NCBI GenBank assembly: GCA_009844405.1
Contig: VYBO01000108.1
Span: 1-56,825 of the forward strand
Length of the DNA: 56,825 nt
Direction of reading: 5' to 3'
Origin: Acidimicrobiaceae bacterium
GTDB taxonomy: Bacteria > Actinomycetota > Acidimicrobiia > Acidimicrobiales > Aldehydirespiratoraceae
A program made the translations under genes and the position numbers. This document shows positions 8,325-15,731 of the stretch, one piece after another (the stretch's first letter is position 1; every line of letters begins with the position of its first letter). A model generated the notes under the pieces. It ran no database searches. It had not been told where the DNA came from and was given only the letters and a program-made list of their open reading frames with translations.

Positions 8325-8440
8325 CTAGTGCAGGGGTGTGCCACCGTGGTGGACGCGGGCCAGTCCGCGGATCTGGGACACCACTTGGTCGAGGTTGGTT
8401 GACAGCAGGTGGTACGTCCAAGCCCGCTCCAGCCGCGGAT
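8325..8440 (-). pseudogene. C-terminal stub of an unidentified gene
   Basis: A minus-strand frame ending in TAG at 8325-8327 reads LERAWTYHLLSTNLDQVV and then a Gly/His-rich tail ending GGTPLH. The composition is protein-like and codon use is normal, but the upstream part is absent because the plus-strand ABC gene begins there. The family was not identified. It lies next to the methyltransferase stub, so it may be another piece of the same lost accessory locus. Confidence 0.35.
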
Positions 8441-8443
8441 AGC

Positions 8444-9400
8444 GTGCCGCCCGTGGGTCCGGCCGTAGCCGTCAGCGAGCTCGTCAAGGACTACGGCGCG
8501 GTTCGGGCTGTCGACGGCGTGTCGTTCGAGGTCGAGCGGGGCGAGGTGTTCGCCCTGCTCGGACCCAACGGCGCGGGCAAGTCGACCATCGTGGAGATCC
8601 TGGAGGGGCATCGCACCCGCACGGCGGGCACTGCGCTGGTTCTCGACACCGACCCGTCGTCGGCGGGCGCCTCCTTCCGCGACCGGATCGGCATCGTGCT
8701 GCAGTCCTCGGGCATCGACCCCGAGCTGACAGTCCGCGAGGCGATCGACTACTACGGAGCCGCCTACTCGCGTCGCGTGCCTACGGGTGAGCTGATCGAG
8801 TTGGTGGAGCTGGACGAGAAGGCCGACGCTCGCATCTCCACCCTGTCGGGAGGGCAGCAGCGACGCATAGACATGGCGCTCGGGCTGGTGGGCGACCCCG
8901 ACGTGGTGTTCCTGGACGAGCCGACCACCGGCTTCGACCCCGCGGCCCGCCGGAGGGGCTGGGAGTTGGTCGAGCGGCTCGCCTCGCAGCAGCGGGCCGT
9001 GCTGCTCACCACGCACTACCTCGACGAAGCCGAGCACCTTGCCGACCGGGTGGCGGTGCTGGCCCAGGGCCGGATCGTGGCCGAGGGCACCCCGGCCGAG
9101 TTGAGGGCCAGGGCAGGATCGGCCCTGATCCGCTTCGCGGTGCCCGACAGGGTCGAGCCGGTATCGGACCTGCTCGCACCGGTCTCGGGCGACATCGTCG
9201 GGCGGGGACGGCACGTGGAGATCACCACCGATACGCCCACAGCCGACCTGGCTCAGGTCACGGGATGGGCGGCCGAGCTGGGGTTCGAACTCGAAGGACT
9301 GACCGTCACGACTCCGAGTCTCGAGGACGTCTACCTGAGCCTCGTCGCCGACGACGTCAACGACGCCGCATCACTCGATGGCGGGGACTCGCAGACATGA
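8444..9400 (+). CDS. ABC transporter ATP-binding protein (DrrA/CcmA-type)
   Basis: A complete ABC ATPase of 318 residues. It has Walker A GPNGAGKST (about residues 41-49), the signature LSGGQQRR (about 134), Walker B VVFLDEP (about 155) and the switch histidine in LLTTHYLDEAE (about 188). A C-terminal domain of about 90 residues typical of DrrA-like exporters follows. The frame is open further upstream, but that part is low-complexity and overlaps the antisense gene stub. I therefore chose the GTG at 8444; GTG 8453 is equally possible, and no clear ribosome-binding site decides between them. Its stop overlaps the ATG of the permease gene (ATGA), so the two form a coupled exporter operon. Confidence 0.85.
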   Translation: MPPVGPAVAVSELVKDYGAVRAVDGVSFEVERGEVFALLGPNGAGKSTIVEILEGHRTRTAGTALVLDTDPSSAGASFRDRIGIVLQSSGIDPELTVREAIDYYGAAYSRRVPTGELIELVELDEKADARISTLSGGQQRRIDMALGLVGDPDVVFLDEPTTGFDPAARRRGWELVERLASQQRAVLLTTHYLDEAEHLADRVAVLAQGRIVAEGTPAELRARAGSALIRFAVPDRVEPVSDLLAPVSGDIVGRGRHVEITTDTPTADLAQVTGWAAELGFELEGLTVTTPSLEDVYLSLVADDVNDAASLDGGDSQT

Positions 9401-10212
9401 GGACGCTGTGGCGGTGCGTCCGCATGCAGAACCGGATCTTCTGGCGGACGCCGGTCGCGGCCTTCTTCACGCTGGTCTTCCCCATCCTGATGCTGGTGCT
9501 GTTCACCGCCATCTTCGGCAACGACGCCTTCGACACCGTCTACGGACGGGTCAACAGCAGCCAGTTCTACACGCCCGGCCTGGCCGTGTTCGCGGCCGCG
9601 TCGTCCACCTACACCGGCATCGGCATCAACCTGGCCAGCCGCCGCGAGTTGGGCATCCTCAAGCGGGTGCGGGGCACGCCCATTCCGCCCTGGATCTACC
9701 TCGGTGGCGTGGTGCTGTCGGCGGTCTGGGTCGCGGCGCTGGGAGTGGTCGCGATGGTCGTTCTGGGGGTGGCGGCCTACGGCGTCAACGTCGAGGCGGC
9801 CAAGGTGCCGGCCATGGTCGTCACCTTCGTGGTCGGTTCGGCGTCTTTCGCCGCTCTCGGCTTGGCGCTCGCCTCTGTGGCTCGGTCGGTGGCCATGGCG
9901 GTGCCCACCGCCAACGCCACCCTGTTGCCGTTGGCCTTCATCTCCAACATCTTCGTCCCGTTCGGCAGCGAGACCCCCGCCTGGCTGGATCTCCTTGGGA
10001 ACATCTTCCCCCTGAAGCACTTCGGTCTGGCCTTCGGAGAGGCCATGAACCCGTTGTCGGACGCTCCGGCCTTCGAGTGGCACCGGCTCGGCGTGCTGCT
10101 GGTCTGGCTGGCGGTCGGCGCCGTGGTGGCCGCGTGGAAGTTCAGCTGGGAGCCGCCCGTGATCAAGGGTCGGGCCGCCCGTCGCCGCCGCACCCAGCCC
10201 GCGCCTGCCTAG
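9397..10212 (+). CDS. ABC-2 type transporter permease
   Basis: This 271-residue protein has a short cytoplasmic N-terminus, then six hydrophobic segments (near residues 20-40, 60-78, 100-130, 140-160, 170-190 and 230-250). This is the usual layout of an ABC-2 permease (DrrB-like). The ATG overlaps the stop of the ATPase gene by 4 nt. The pair probably exports a drug, lipid or polysaccharide precursor; the substrate is unknown. The basic C-terminus (RAARRRR) should be cytoplasmic. Confidence 0.85.
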   Translation: MRTLWRCVRMQNRIFWRTPVAAFFTLVFPILMLVLFTAIFGNDAFDTVYGRVNSSQFYTPGLAVFAAASSTYTGIGINLASRRELGILKRVRGTPIPPWIYLGGVVLSAVWVAALGVVAMVVLGVAAYGVNVEAAKVPAMVVTFVVGSASFAALGLALASVARSVAMAVPTANATLLPLAFISNIFVPFGSETPAWLDLLGNIFPLKHFGLAFGEAMNPLSDAPAFEWHRLGVLLVWLAVGAVVAAWKFSWEPPVIKGRAARRRRTQPAPA

Positions 10213-10221
10213 CATCGCCGG

Positions 10222-11127
10222 ATGGTCGCCTACGACGAGTTCGGGCGGTTTCACGAGAACGCCGCCGAGTACGGAATCGAGTACTCCGGGCCGCCCACAG
10301 TCCGCCGGGAGTCAGTCGCGCTGCCGTCGGGGCTGCGACTGTCGGCGCTGGTGTGGGGCACGGCCGAGCCCGAGTTGGTGCTGATCCACGGCGGCGCCCA
10401 GAACGCCCACACCTGGGACACGGTGGCGCTGGCTCTCGGACGGCCGCTGGTGGCGGTGGACCTACCCGGCCACGGGTACTCCGACCACCGGCCGGCCCAC
10501 AACTACGGGCCGTCCTGCATGGCCGACGACGTGGCCGTGGCGGTCGAGGCGCTCGCGCCCCGGGCCGAGGCGGTGGTGGGCATGTCGCTCGGCGGCCTCA
10601 CCGCCATCTGCCTGGCCGCCGACCACTCGAATCTGGTGCGGCGCTTGGGGGTGGTGGACGTGACGCCGGGCACCGATCACAAGAAGGCCGAGCCGATCAT
10701 CGCCTTCATCGACGGCCCCGAGTACTTCGACAGCTTCGAGACCATCCTGGAGCGCACTATCGAGCACAACCCGACCCGCAGCGAGGCGTCATTGCGCCGG
10801 GGCGTGCTGCACAACGCCCACGAGACGCTTGACGGACGCTGGACCTGGAACTACGACCGGACGCGGGACTGGCAGGCCGGCGGCGGGGCCGAACTGGACT
10901 TGGAGGGCCTGTGGGAGAAGGTCTCTGCCATCTCAGCTCCGACCGCGCTGTGGCAGGGCGGCGCCTGGAGCGTGGTCGACGACGCCGACGTGGACGAGTG
11001 GATGCGACGGCTGCCCGGAACGGTCCACGAGGTGGTCGATGGCGCCGGCCACTCGATCCAGGGCGACCGCCCGCTGGAGCTGGTCGCGCTCATCGAGGAC
11101 CTGCTGGCCCGACCCGCGGCCGGCTAG
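10222..11127 (+). CDS. Alpha/beta-fold hydrolase
   Basis: The 301-residue protein has the oxyanion region LIHGGAQNAHTW (about 53-64), the nucleophile elbow GMSLGG (serine near residue 118) and the C-terminal catalytic histidine in GAGHSIQGDRP (about 275). An aspartate between them completes a standard triad. It follows the ABC permease gene by 9 nt and is probably co-transcribed. The substrate cannot be predicted. Its TAG stop is part of a CTAG tetramer (11124-11127) that also supplies the stop of the convergent NUDIX gene. Confidence 0.8.
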   Translation: MVAYDEFGRFHENAAEYGIEYSGPPTVRRESVALPSGLRLSALVWGTAEPELVLIHGGAQNAHTWDTVALALGRPLVAVDLPGHGYSDHRPAHNYGPSCMADDVAVAVEALAPRAEAVVGMSLGGLTAICLAADHSNLVRRLGVVDVTPGTDHKKAEPIIAFIDGPEYFDSFETILERTIEHNPTRSEASLRRGVLHNAHETLDGRWTWNYDRTRDWQAGGGAELDLEGLWEKVSAISAPTALWQGGAWSVVDDADVDEWMRRLPGTVHEVVDGAGHSIQGDRPLELVALIEDLLARPAAG

Positions 11128-11897
11128 TCGGAGTAGCCGGACTCGTCGAACAGGTAGCCGTTCGGAGTGATCTCCAGGCGGTGTCGGGGGCCGGGCACCG
11201 ACGGGTCGGCCGTCTCGTATCCGGCGTCGCCGTGCCACAGCGACACCGGGCCGTGCCCACCACGCCCGATGCGGGTCTCGTAGCGGCGGGCGCGGCGCCG
11301 GGCCAGGCCTTCGAGCGCGCCGGCGACCGTGTCGAATTGACCGACGGTGCGGAGCGTCACCCAGGTGGGGGCGACCAACTCGATCTCACCGGCGTCGCGG
11401 CGGCGCATGGCCCCTTGCGGCGTCATCCACTCGTGGTGAACGATCTCCCCCTCGTCGATGCTGACGTCCTCCGACGGGGCCCTGGCAGCGAAGAACCATG
11501 TGGCGAAACGCTTGGGCGCCAGCGGCGGCGGGATCCAGCAGGAGAAGTGCACCAGGTCCGCAGGATCGAGCACGATGGCGGCCTCTTCGCGGGCCTCGCG
11601 GGCTGCGGCGTTCCGGGCGGCCGCGACCAGGTCGCCGGCGCCGTCATGGTCGGCGTCGTCGATTCGGCCGCCGGGGAACACCCACATTCCGCCGAACGCG
11701 AGCCGCGAGTTCCTGCGCAGCATCAACGATTCGAGGCCGGCGGGGCCGTCGTGCAGCACGACCACCGTCGCGGCCGGGATGGCAGGCCCCTCCCCGTCGC
11801 GTTCCAGCTGCCGTCGCCACTCGTCGAATTGCAGCACCTCGCGCCGGTAGGCCTCCTCGGCGCCCTTGCCGGCCGCGTCCGTCCGCAGGCCGCTCAC
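11124..11897 (-). CDS. NUDIX hydrolase (NUDT19-like, extended box)
   Basis: In this 257-residue protein the NUDIX region runs from WVFPGGRIDD (about residues 70-79) to REAREEAAI (about 100-108). The spacing between the GG and the REAxEE helix is longer than in canonical NUDIX boxes, as in the NUDT7/NUDT19 group of CoA or nucleotide diphosphatases. Hydrolysis of a nucleoside-diphosphate-linked substrate such as a CoA derivative is likely but unproven. The start codon overlaps the stop of the upstream CoA-transferase gene by 4 nt, and that coupling fits a CoA-related role. The 3' end shares a CTAG stop with the convergent hydrolase. Confidence 0.8.
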   Translation of the reverse strand: MSGLRTDAAGKGAEEAYRREVLQFDEWRRQLERDGEGPAIPAATVVVLHDGPAGLESLMLRRNSRLAFGGMWVFPGGRIDDADHDGAGDLVAAARNAAAREAREEAAIVLDPADLVHFSCWIPPPLAPKRFATWFFAARAPSEDVSIDEGEIVHHEWMTPQGAMRRRDAGEIELVAPTWVTLRTVGQFDTVAGALEGLARRRARRYETRIGRGGHGPVSLWHGDAGYETADPSVPGPRHRLEITPNGYLFDESGYSD

Positions 11898-13084
11898 CGG
11901 ATCACACGGTCGGCTCGGAGCTGGTCGATGCTGCCCGTCAGGCCCAGCTCCCTCAGTACCTCGTCGGTGTGCTGGCCGTGGACGGGAGACGACGGCTGGC
12001 GCAACTCGGCTGGTGTGGCCGAGAAGCGGGCCGCAGGCCGGGGCTGGCGCACCCGGCCCATCACGGGGTGGTCGTGCTCGGTGAACAGCTGGTTGTGAAC
12101 GGCCTGGGCGTCGCCAGCGACGTCCTCCACGTCGAGCACGACCCCGAACGGCACCTGATGGCGATCCAGCGCCTCGACCGCATCGGCCAGGGGCATGGCG
12201 GCGGCCGCGGCATGCACGGCCCTGAACACCGCGCTGGTCTGCTCCTTGTGGCGCTGGCGGTCACCCATGCCGGCCACGCGGGGGTCGGTGGAGTCCACGC
12301 CGAACGCCTTGGCCATGCCGTGGAACTCGCCGTCGGTCACCGCGGCCACCACCATGTGCCCGTCGGCGAGGGCGATGGCCCGCTGGTAGGCCGAGAACGA
12401 CTGGGCGAGGTGACGCTGGTCGTTGTCCAGGGCGACCTCGTGGGCGGCCGCGTCGGCGAACAGGAACGCCACCGAGGCGTCCAGCATCGCCAGCTGGACG
12501 TGCTGACCGCCTGCGCCCCGCTCGCGGGCGAGAAGCGCTGCGGTGATGGCCTGTGCGGCGGTGTAGGCGGTGATCTTGTCGGCCGCGGCCTGGCGCAGGA
12601 ACCGGGGGGACGCGTCGTTGATGCCGGTCTGGTTGCCGACGAGACCCGCCTGGGCCTGAATCACCGAGTCGTACACCCTCCGATGGGCGTAGGGACCGTC
12701 GGGGCCGAATCCCGAGAGCGAGGCGTAGACGACGCCCGGGTTGCGAGTCGAGACGTCGTCGTAGCCGAGACCGAGTCGTTCGACCACTCCCGGCCGCATG
12801 TTCTGCACGAACACGTCGGCGCCGGCGGCGAGGTCAAGCACGATGTCGCGACCCTTCGGGTGTGTGCAGTCCACCGCGACGGAACGCTTGCCCCGGTTGC
12901 ACATCTGGAAGAGGGCCGAGATCCCGCCCGACGCCACGCCCACATAGCGGCCCTGGTCCCCGAAGCCGGGCTCCTCCACCTTGATGGCCTCGGCGCCCTG
13001 GTCGACCAGCAGGGTCACTGCCAGGGGGCCGGTGACGGCCACGCTCATCTCCACGATCCGTATGCCGTCGAGGGGTCCGGGCAT
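11894..13084 (-). CDS. CaiB/BaiF family (class III) CoA-transferase
   Basis: The 396-residue protein has the full class III CoA-transferase pattern. The N-terminus carries GIRIVEMSVAVTGPLA, then VFVQNMRPGVVERLGLGY and YASLSGFGPDGPYAHR. The probable catalytic aspartate is in YDSVIQAQAGL (about residue 141). Family members move CoA between carboxylic acids or racemise 2-methylacyl-CoA. The substrate here is unknown. The downstream NUDIX gene overlaps by 4 nt, and a SnoaL-like gene lies 44 nt upstream, so the three probably form one operon for acyl-CoA or steroid-like catabolism. Confidence 0.85.
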   Translation of the reverse strand: MPGPLDGIRIVEMSVAVTGPLAVTLLVDQGAEAIKVEEPGFGDQGRYVGVASGGISALFQMCNRGKRSVAVDCTHPKGRDIVLDLAAGADVFVQNMRPGVVERLGLGYDDVSTRNPGVVYASLSGFGPDGPYAHRRVYDSVIQAQAGLVGNQTGINDASPRFLRQAAADKITAYTAAQAITAALLARERGAGGQHVQLAMLDASVAFLFADAAAHEVALDNDQRHLAQSFSAYQRAIALADGHMVVAAVTDGEFHGMAKAFGVDSTDPRVAGMGDRQRHKEQTSAVFRAVHAAAAAMPLADAVEALDRHQVPFGVVLDVEDVAGDAQAVHNQLFTEHDHPVMGRVRQPRPAARFSATPAELRQPSSPVHGQHTDEVLRELGLTGSIDQLRADRVIR

Positions 13085-13128
13085 GGCGTCTCGTGCTCGT
13101 CTCGGGGGCGGCGGGGCGTCGGCTCGTC

Positions 13129-13620
13129 CTAGCCGGCGGAGTCGGCGCCGACCGGCTTCTCGGGCTCGGGGACGCCGTCGAACCAGCCGGCCTCCTCCAC
13201 CAGGGACCGGCTCCGCCAGCCCTCAGGAGTGCGCACAAGCTCGTGGTGGTACCACCCTCCGGTGGCCCACATCGGGCTGTCGGGCAGCTTCGGCGGGTTG
13301 TAGACCACGGCGGTGACCTTGGCCTCGTCGCCGTCGAGGGCGATGTCGATGTTGGAGACCAGATGCTGCATGCTCTCGACGGCGGTGACCTGCTCCAGGA
13401 AGCCGACCACAGTGTCGAGGTCGCCGGCGACCCCGCCCACCTGGCTGTGGTCGATGTGGGCGCCGGGCGTGAAGACGCTGCGGAACAGGTCCCAGTCCTT
13501 CCGGTCGACGGCTCCGGCGTATCGGGTCAGGAGATCGGTGCTCTCGGCCCGGTCGACGAGGGTCTGCAGATCCACCGCCCCACGATAGGGCTGACCGCCA
13601 CCATTTGGGTGGGCCATCAC
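13129..13620 (-). CDS. SnoaL-like/NTF2-fold protein
   Basis: A 163-residue protein with the NTF2-like pattern of an N-terminal helix (LLTRYAGAVDRKDWDLF, about 32-48), the conserved FTPGAHIDHS segment and alternating strands ending GGWYHHELVRT. The fold is shared by ketosteroid isomerases, SnoaL cyclases and aromatic dioxygenase small subunits. The Asp/His residues in the pocket fit an isomerase or dehydratase, but no reaction can be assigned. It is the first gene of the leftward operon with the CoA-transferase and NUDIX genes. Confidence 0.75.
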   Translation of the reverse strand: MMAHPNGGGQPYRGAVDLQTLVDRAESTDLLTRYAGAVDRKDWDLFRSVFTPGAHIDHSQVGGVAGDLDTVVGFLEQVTAVESMQHLVSNIDIALDGDEAKVTAVVYNPPKLPDSPMWATGGWYHHELVRTPEGWRSRSLVEEAGWFDGVPEPEKPVGADSAG

Positions 13621-14018
13621 CGCCTCTGAAGAGCAGCCGGCAGGTTGTCCCCTCGATCACGGAGAGCAGCGCCGGCCCGCCGAGGGCGCCACTGCGACTT
13701 CGTGCGCGACATCTCGGCGGAGTTCGCCGCTCTTCAGGCCGTCGTCGATTCAAGGGAGGGCAAACTCCATGAGGCCCCGCGGATAGGCGGGCGACCCGGC
13801 CCATGCGGGGCGGGGCCGTGGCCCGAGCGGCCCGTGAGCGAAGCGAACAGGAGCGGGAATGACCACCCTGCGCCGCGATTGGCTGCCGATCAATCCGCGC
13901 TCGCGCTATATGTGGGATGCCGACCGGGGACCGGATCAAGATGCCTTTGTGAGAATTCGTAGGTATTTCTGTGATTTTTTAGGTTGTGTTGTCACAGGGG
14001 GTGAGTAGATTGGCAGCC
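13621..14018. other. Divergent intergenic region with repeat copy 2 and an AT-rich patch
   Basis: This region separates the leftward SnoaL-like operon from the rightward DUF222 gene. It holds repeat copy 2, annotated separately. At 13950-14000 the sequence turns markedly AT-rich for this genome (GTGATTTTTTAGG and neighbours), immediately before the DUF222 start; that is a reasonable promoter location. A plus-strand stretch before the repeat (about 13680-13770) reads like protein but has no start or family match. Confidence 0.45.
13771..13905 (+). repeat. Dispersed intergenic repeat, copy 2
   Basis: This is the longest complete copy. It opens with GAGGCCCCGCGGATAG, continues through the CGGCCC/GGGCCG hairpin arms and the invariant core GGCCCGAGCGGCCCGTGAGC, and ends after GATTGGCTGCCGATCAATCC. 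It is nearly identical to the inverted copy at 6793-6925. The gene-free position between divergent genes resembles that of copy 4. Confidence 0.8.
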
Positions 14019-15461
14019 ATGGAACGAACAGGCGTTCTCAGTAGCATGACCGGGTCCCGCTGCGATGAGCAGGGGACCGTGGAGGCCCCCGCTTCGAGCA
14101 ATGGCAGCGGGACGGACCGCGTTCCGGCGGCGCGGGACCTGCTGGCGGCGGCTTGTGAGACCTTGCGGTCGGTCTCGTTGGAGGGGTTGGACGAGGACGA
14201 GCTGAGCGGGGTGGCGGCCGGGGTCGGCCGGGTGACGGCTCTGGCCGATGCTCTGACTCTGCGAACTGCGAGCGGGTTGGAGAAGCTGCGGGCCGGTTCG
14301 GCGCGGGAGGCGCTGGTGGCTGGGGCGAAGCTGTCGGGCCGGGCGGCCAGGCGCGTGACCGAGACGGCGAGGCAGGTTGAGGAGATGCCCAACGTCGGGC
14401 GGCTGTTGGACGCGGGGGAGTTGAGGCTAGAGAGCGTGTTCGCCCTGGGTTCTGCGGCCAAGCAGTGCGGCGCGGCGGTGGTGGACGGCTCCGATGAGTT
14501 GCTCTACCAGGCCGCCACCCGGGATGCGGGATCGTTCAGCCGGGTGGCTCGGAGGTTCGCCCAGCGCCATGACCCGTCGGCGGGCGGCGACCTTCTCAAG
14601 GGGCAGCGCAACAGCCGGAAGGCCGACCTGTTCGTCGGCGGCGACGGTATGGGCGTGCTGAAGGGCGAGATGGACCCGGTCAGCTTCGGTGTTCTGGAGC
14701 AGGCGGTGGACGAGCGCAAGGACTACCTGTGGCGCAAGGACGGCGGCCGGGACGGCGCTCCCGACGCGGCGCGGAACAACGGACAGCGAACGATGGACGC
14801 CATCTTCGAGCTGTGCACCGGGCTGGACGCCCTGACCCACGAGCCCCTCGCGGCTGATGACGGGCCGACGGGTTGGCGGCGCCTGCCGCCGGGGCGGATC
14901 ATTGCGGTGACCGCGAGCGTGGTTGACGGCACGGACCGTGACGGATCCTGTGAGATCATCGGGGTCGGACCGGTTCCCCCGACCGTGCTGGACAGCATCT
15001 CGCCCGATGACCGGCTGGTCGGCGCCATCTTCGGCGGGGACGGCCAGCCCCTGTGGCTGGGTCGCATGGAGCGCTTGGCCAACACCGCCCAGTATGTGGC
15101 GGTCGCTCTGCGGGACCGCGGCTGTGTTCTGTGCCGGGCGCCGATGCATCGCTGCCGGCTCCACCATGCGGATGAGTGGGACGAAGACTGTGGACCGACC
15201 GACGTCGAGAATCTGGTCGCCCTCTGTGGCAGTTGCCACCTGTGGCTGCATCGAAACAAGCGGCGTGTCGTGGGCAGGGTCGACGAACTGGGAGTCATCA
15301 CTTGGTCCACAGCCGCCCGCGGAGGGAGGCAGAGACCGGCAGATGCGGCGAACGGACTCGGTGAGCGGGGAGACGACCCAATCGACGGGACGGAAACCAG
15401 CAGGATCGATGTCGGCGCTGGCACGGCGGTACGCGGCCCGCCCGTCGCCGCCTGCGGGTGA
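14019..15461 (+). CDS. DUF222 / 13E12-repeat HNH endonuclease family protein
   Basis: The 480-residue protein has an N-terminal helical DUF222 domain (about 30-320) and a C-terminal HNH nuclease motif (about 370-420). Visible nuclease elements are CVLCRAP, HHADEW and LVALCGSCHLWLH, giving the two zinc-binding CxxC pairs and the HH dyad. This family is multicopy in many actinobacteria and often treated as selfish or mobile, though no mobility has been shown. I chose the ATG at 14019 rather than an upstream GTG because a GGGGGTGAG sequence precedes it. The gene follows an AT-rich patch and repeat copy 2. Confidence 0.85.
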   Translation: MERTGVLSSMTGSRCDEQGTVEAPASSNGSGTDRVPAARDLLAAACETLRSVSLEGLDEDELSGVAAGVGRVTALADALTLRTASGLEKLRAGSAREALVAGAKLSGRAARRVTETARQVEEMPNVGRLLDAGELRLESVFALGSAAKQCGAAVVDGSDELLYQAATRDAGSFSRVARRFAQRHDPSAGGDLLKGQRNSRKADLFVGGDGMGVLKGEMDPVSFGVLEQAVDERKDYLWRKDGGRDGAPDAARNNGQRTMDAIFELCTGLDALTHEPLAADDGPTGWRRLPPGRIIAVTASVVDGTDRDGSCEIIGVGPVPPTVLDSISPDDRLVGAIFGGDGQPLWLGRMERLANTAQYVAVALRDRGCVLCRAPMHRCRLHHADEWDEDCGPTDVENLVALCGSCHLWLHRNKRRVVGRVDELGVITWSTAARGGRQRPADAANGLGERGDDPIDGTETSRIDVGAGTAVRGPPVAACG

Positions 15462-15587
15462 TGGCGCGGATGCAGGTGACTGCGGTCGTGGCCGGTGCCG
15501 TCGAGGAGGGCGTCGATCAGTTCATGCCGAACGGGAGTCAGCTGCCGGTGCTGCAATCGGTTGCGTCGTCCTCCGCCGCGAAGGATG

Positions 15588-15618
15588 GACGGTCGGGGTC
15601 ACTGAAGAACCGACCGTC
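15588..15618 (+). terminator. Hairpin between the DUF222 gene and parC
   Basis: A perfect 9-bp inverted repeat, GACGGTCGG and CCGACCGTC, is separated by 13 nt. It lies 127 nt after the DUF222 stop and about 115 nt before the parC start. No T-run follows, so it is not a canonical intrinsic terminator; it could terminate transcription or act in the parC leader. Confidence 0.4.
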
Positions 15619-15731
15619 AGCCGCTACCTTCGATCACATCGGTGAGCCGCAACGGAATCCCGGCGGGCCAGGCCCACGGCGGAGTTCGGCGCACGAGAAG
15701 CCTCGAGAAGAACAAGACCCCGGAGACGACT

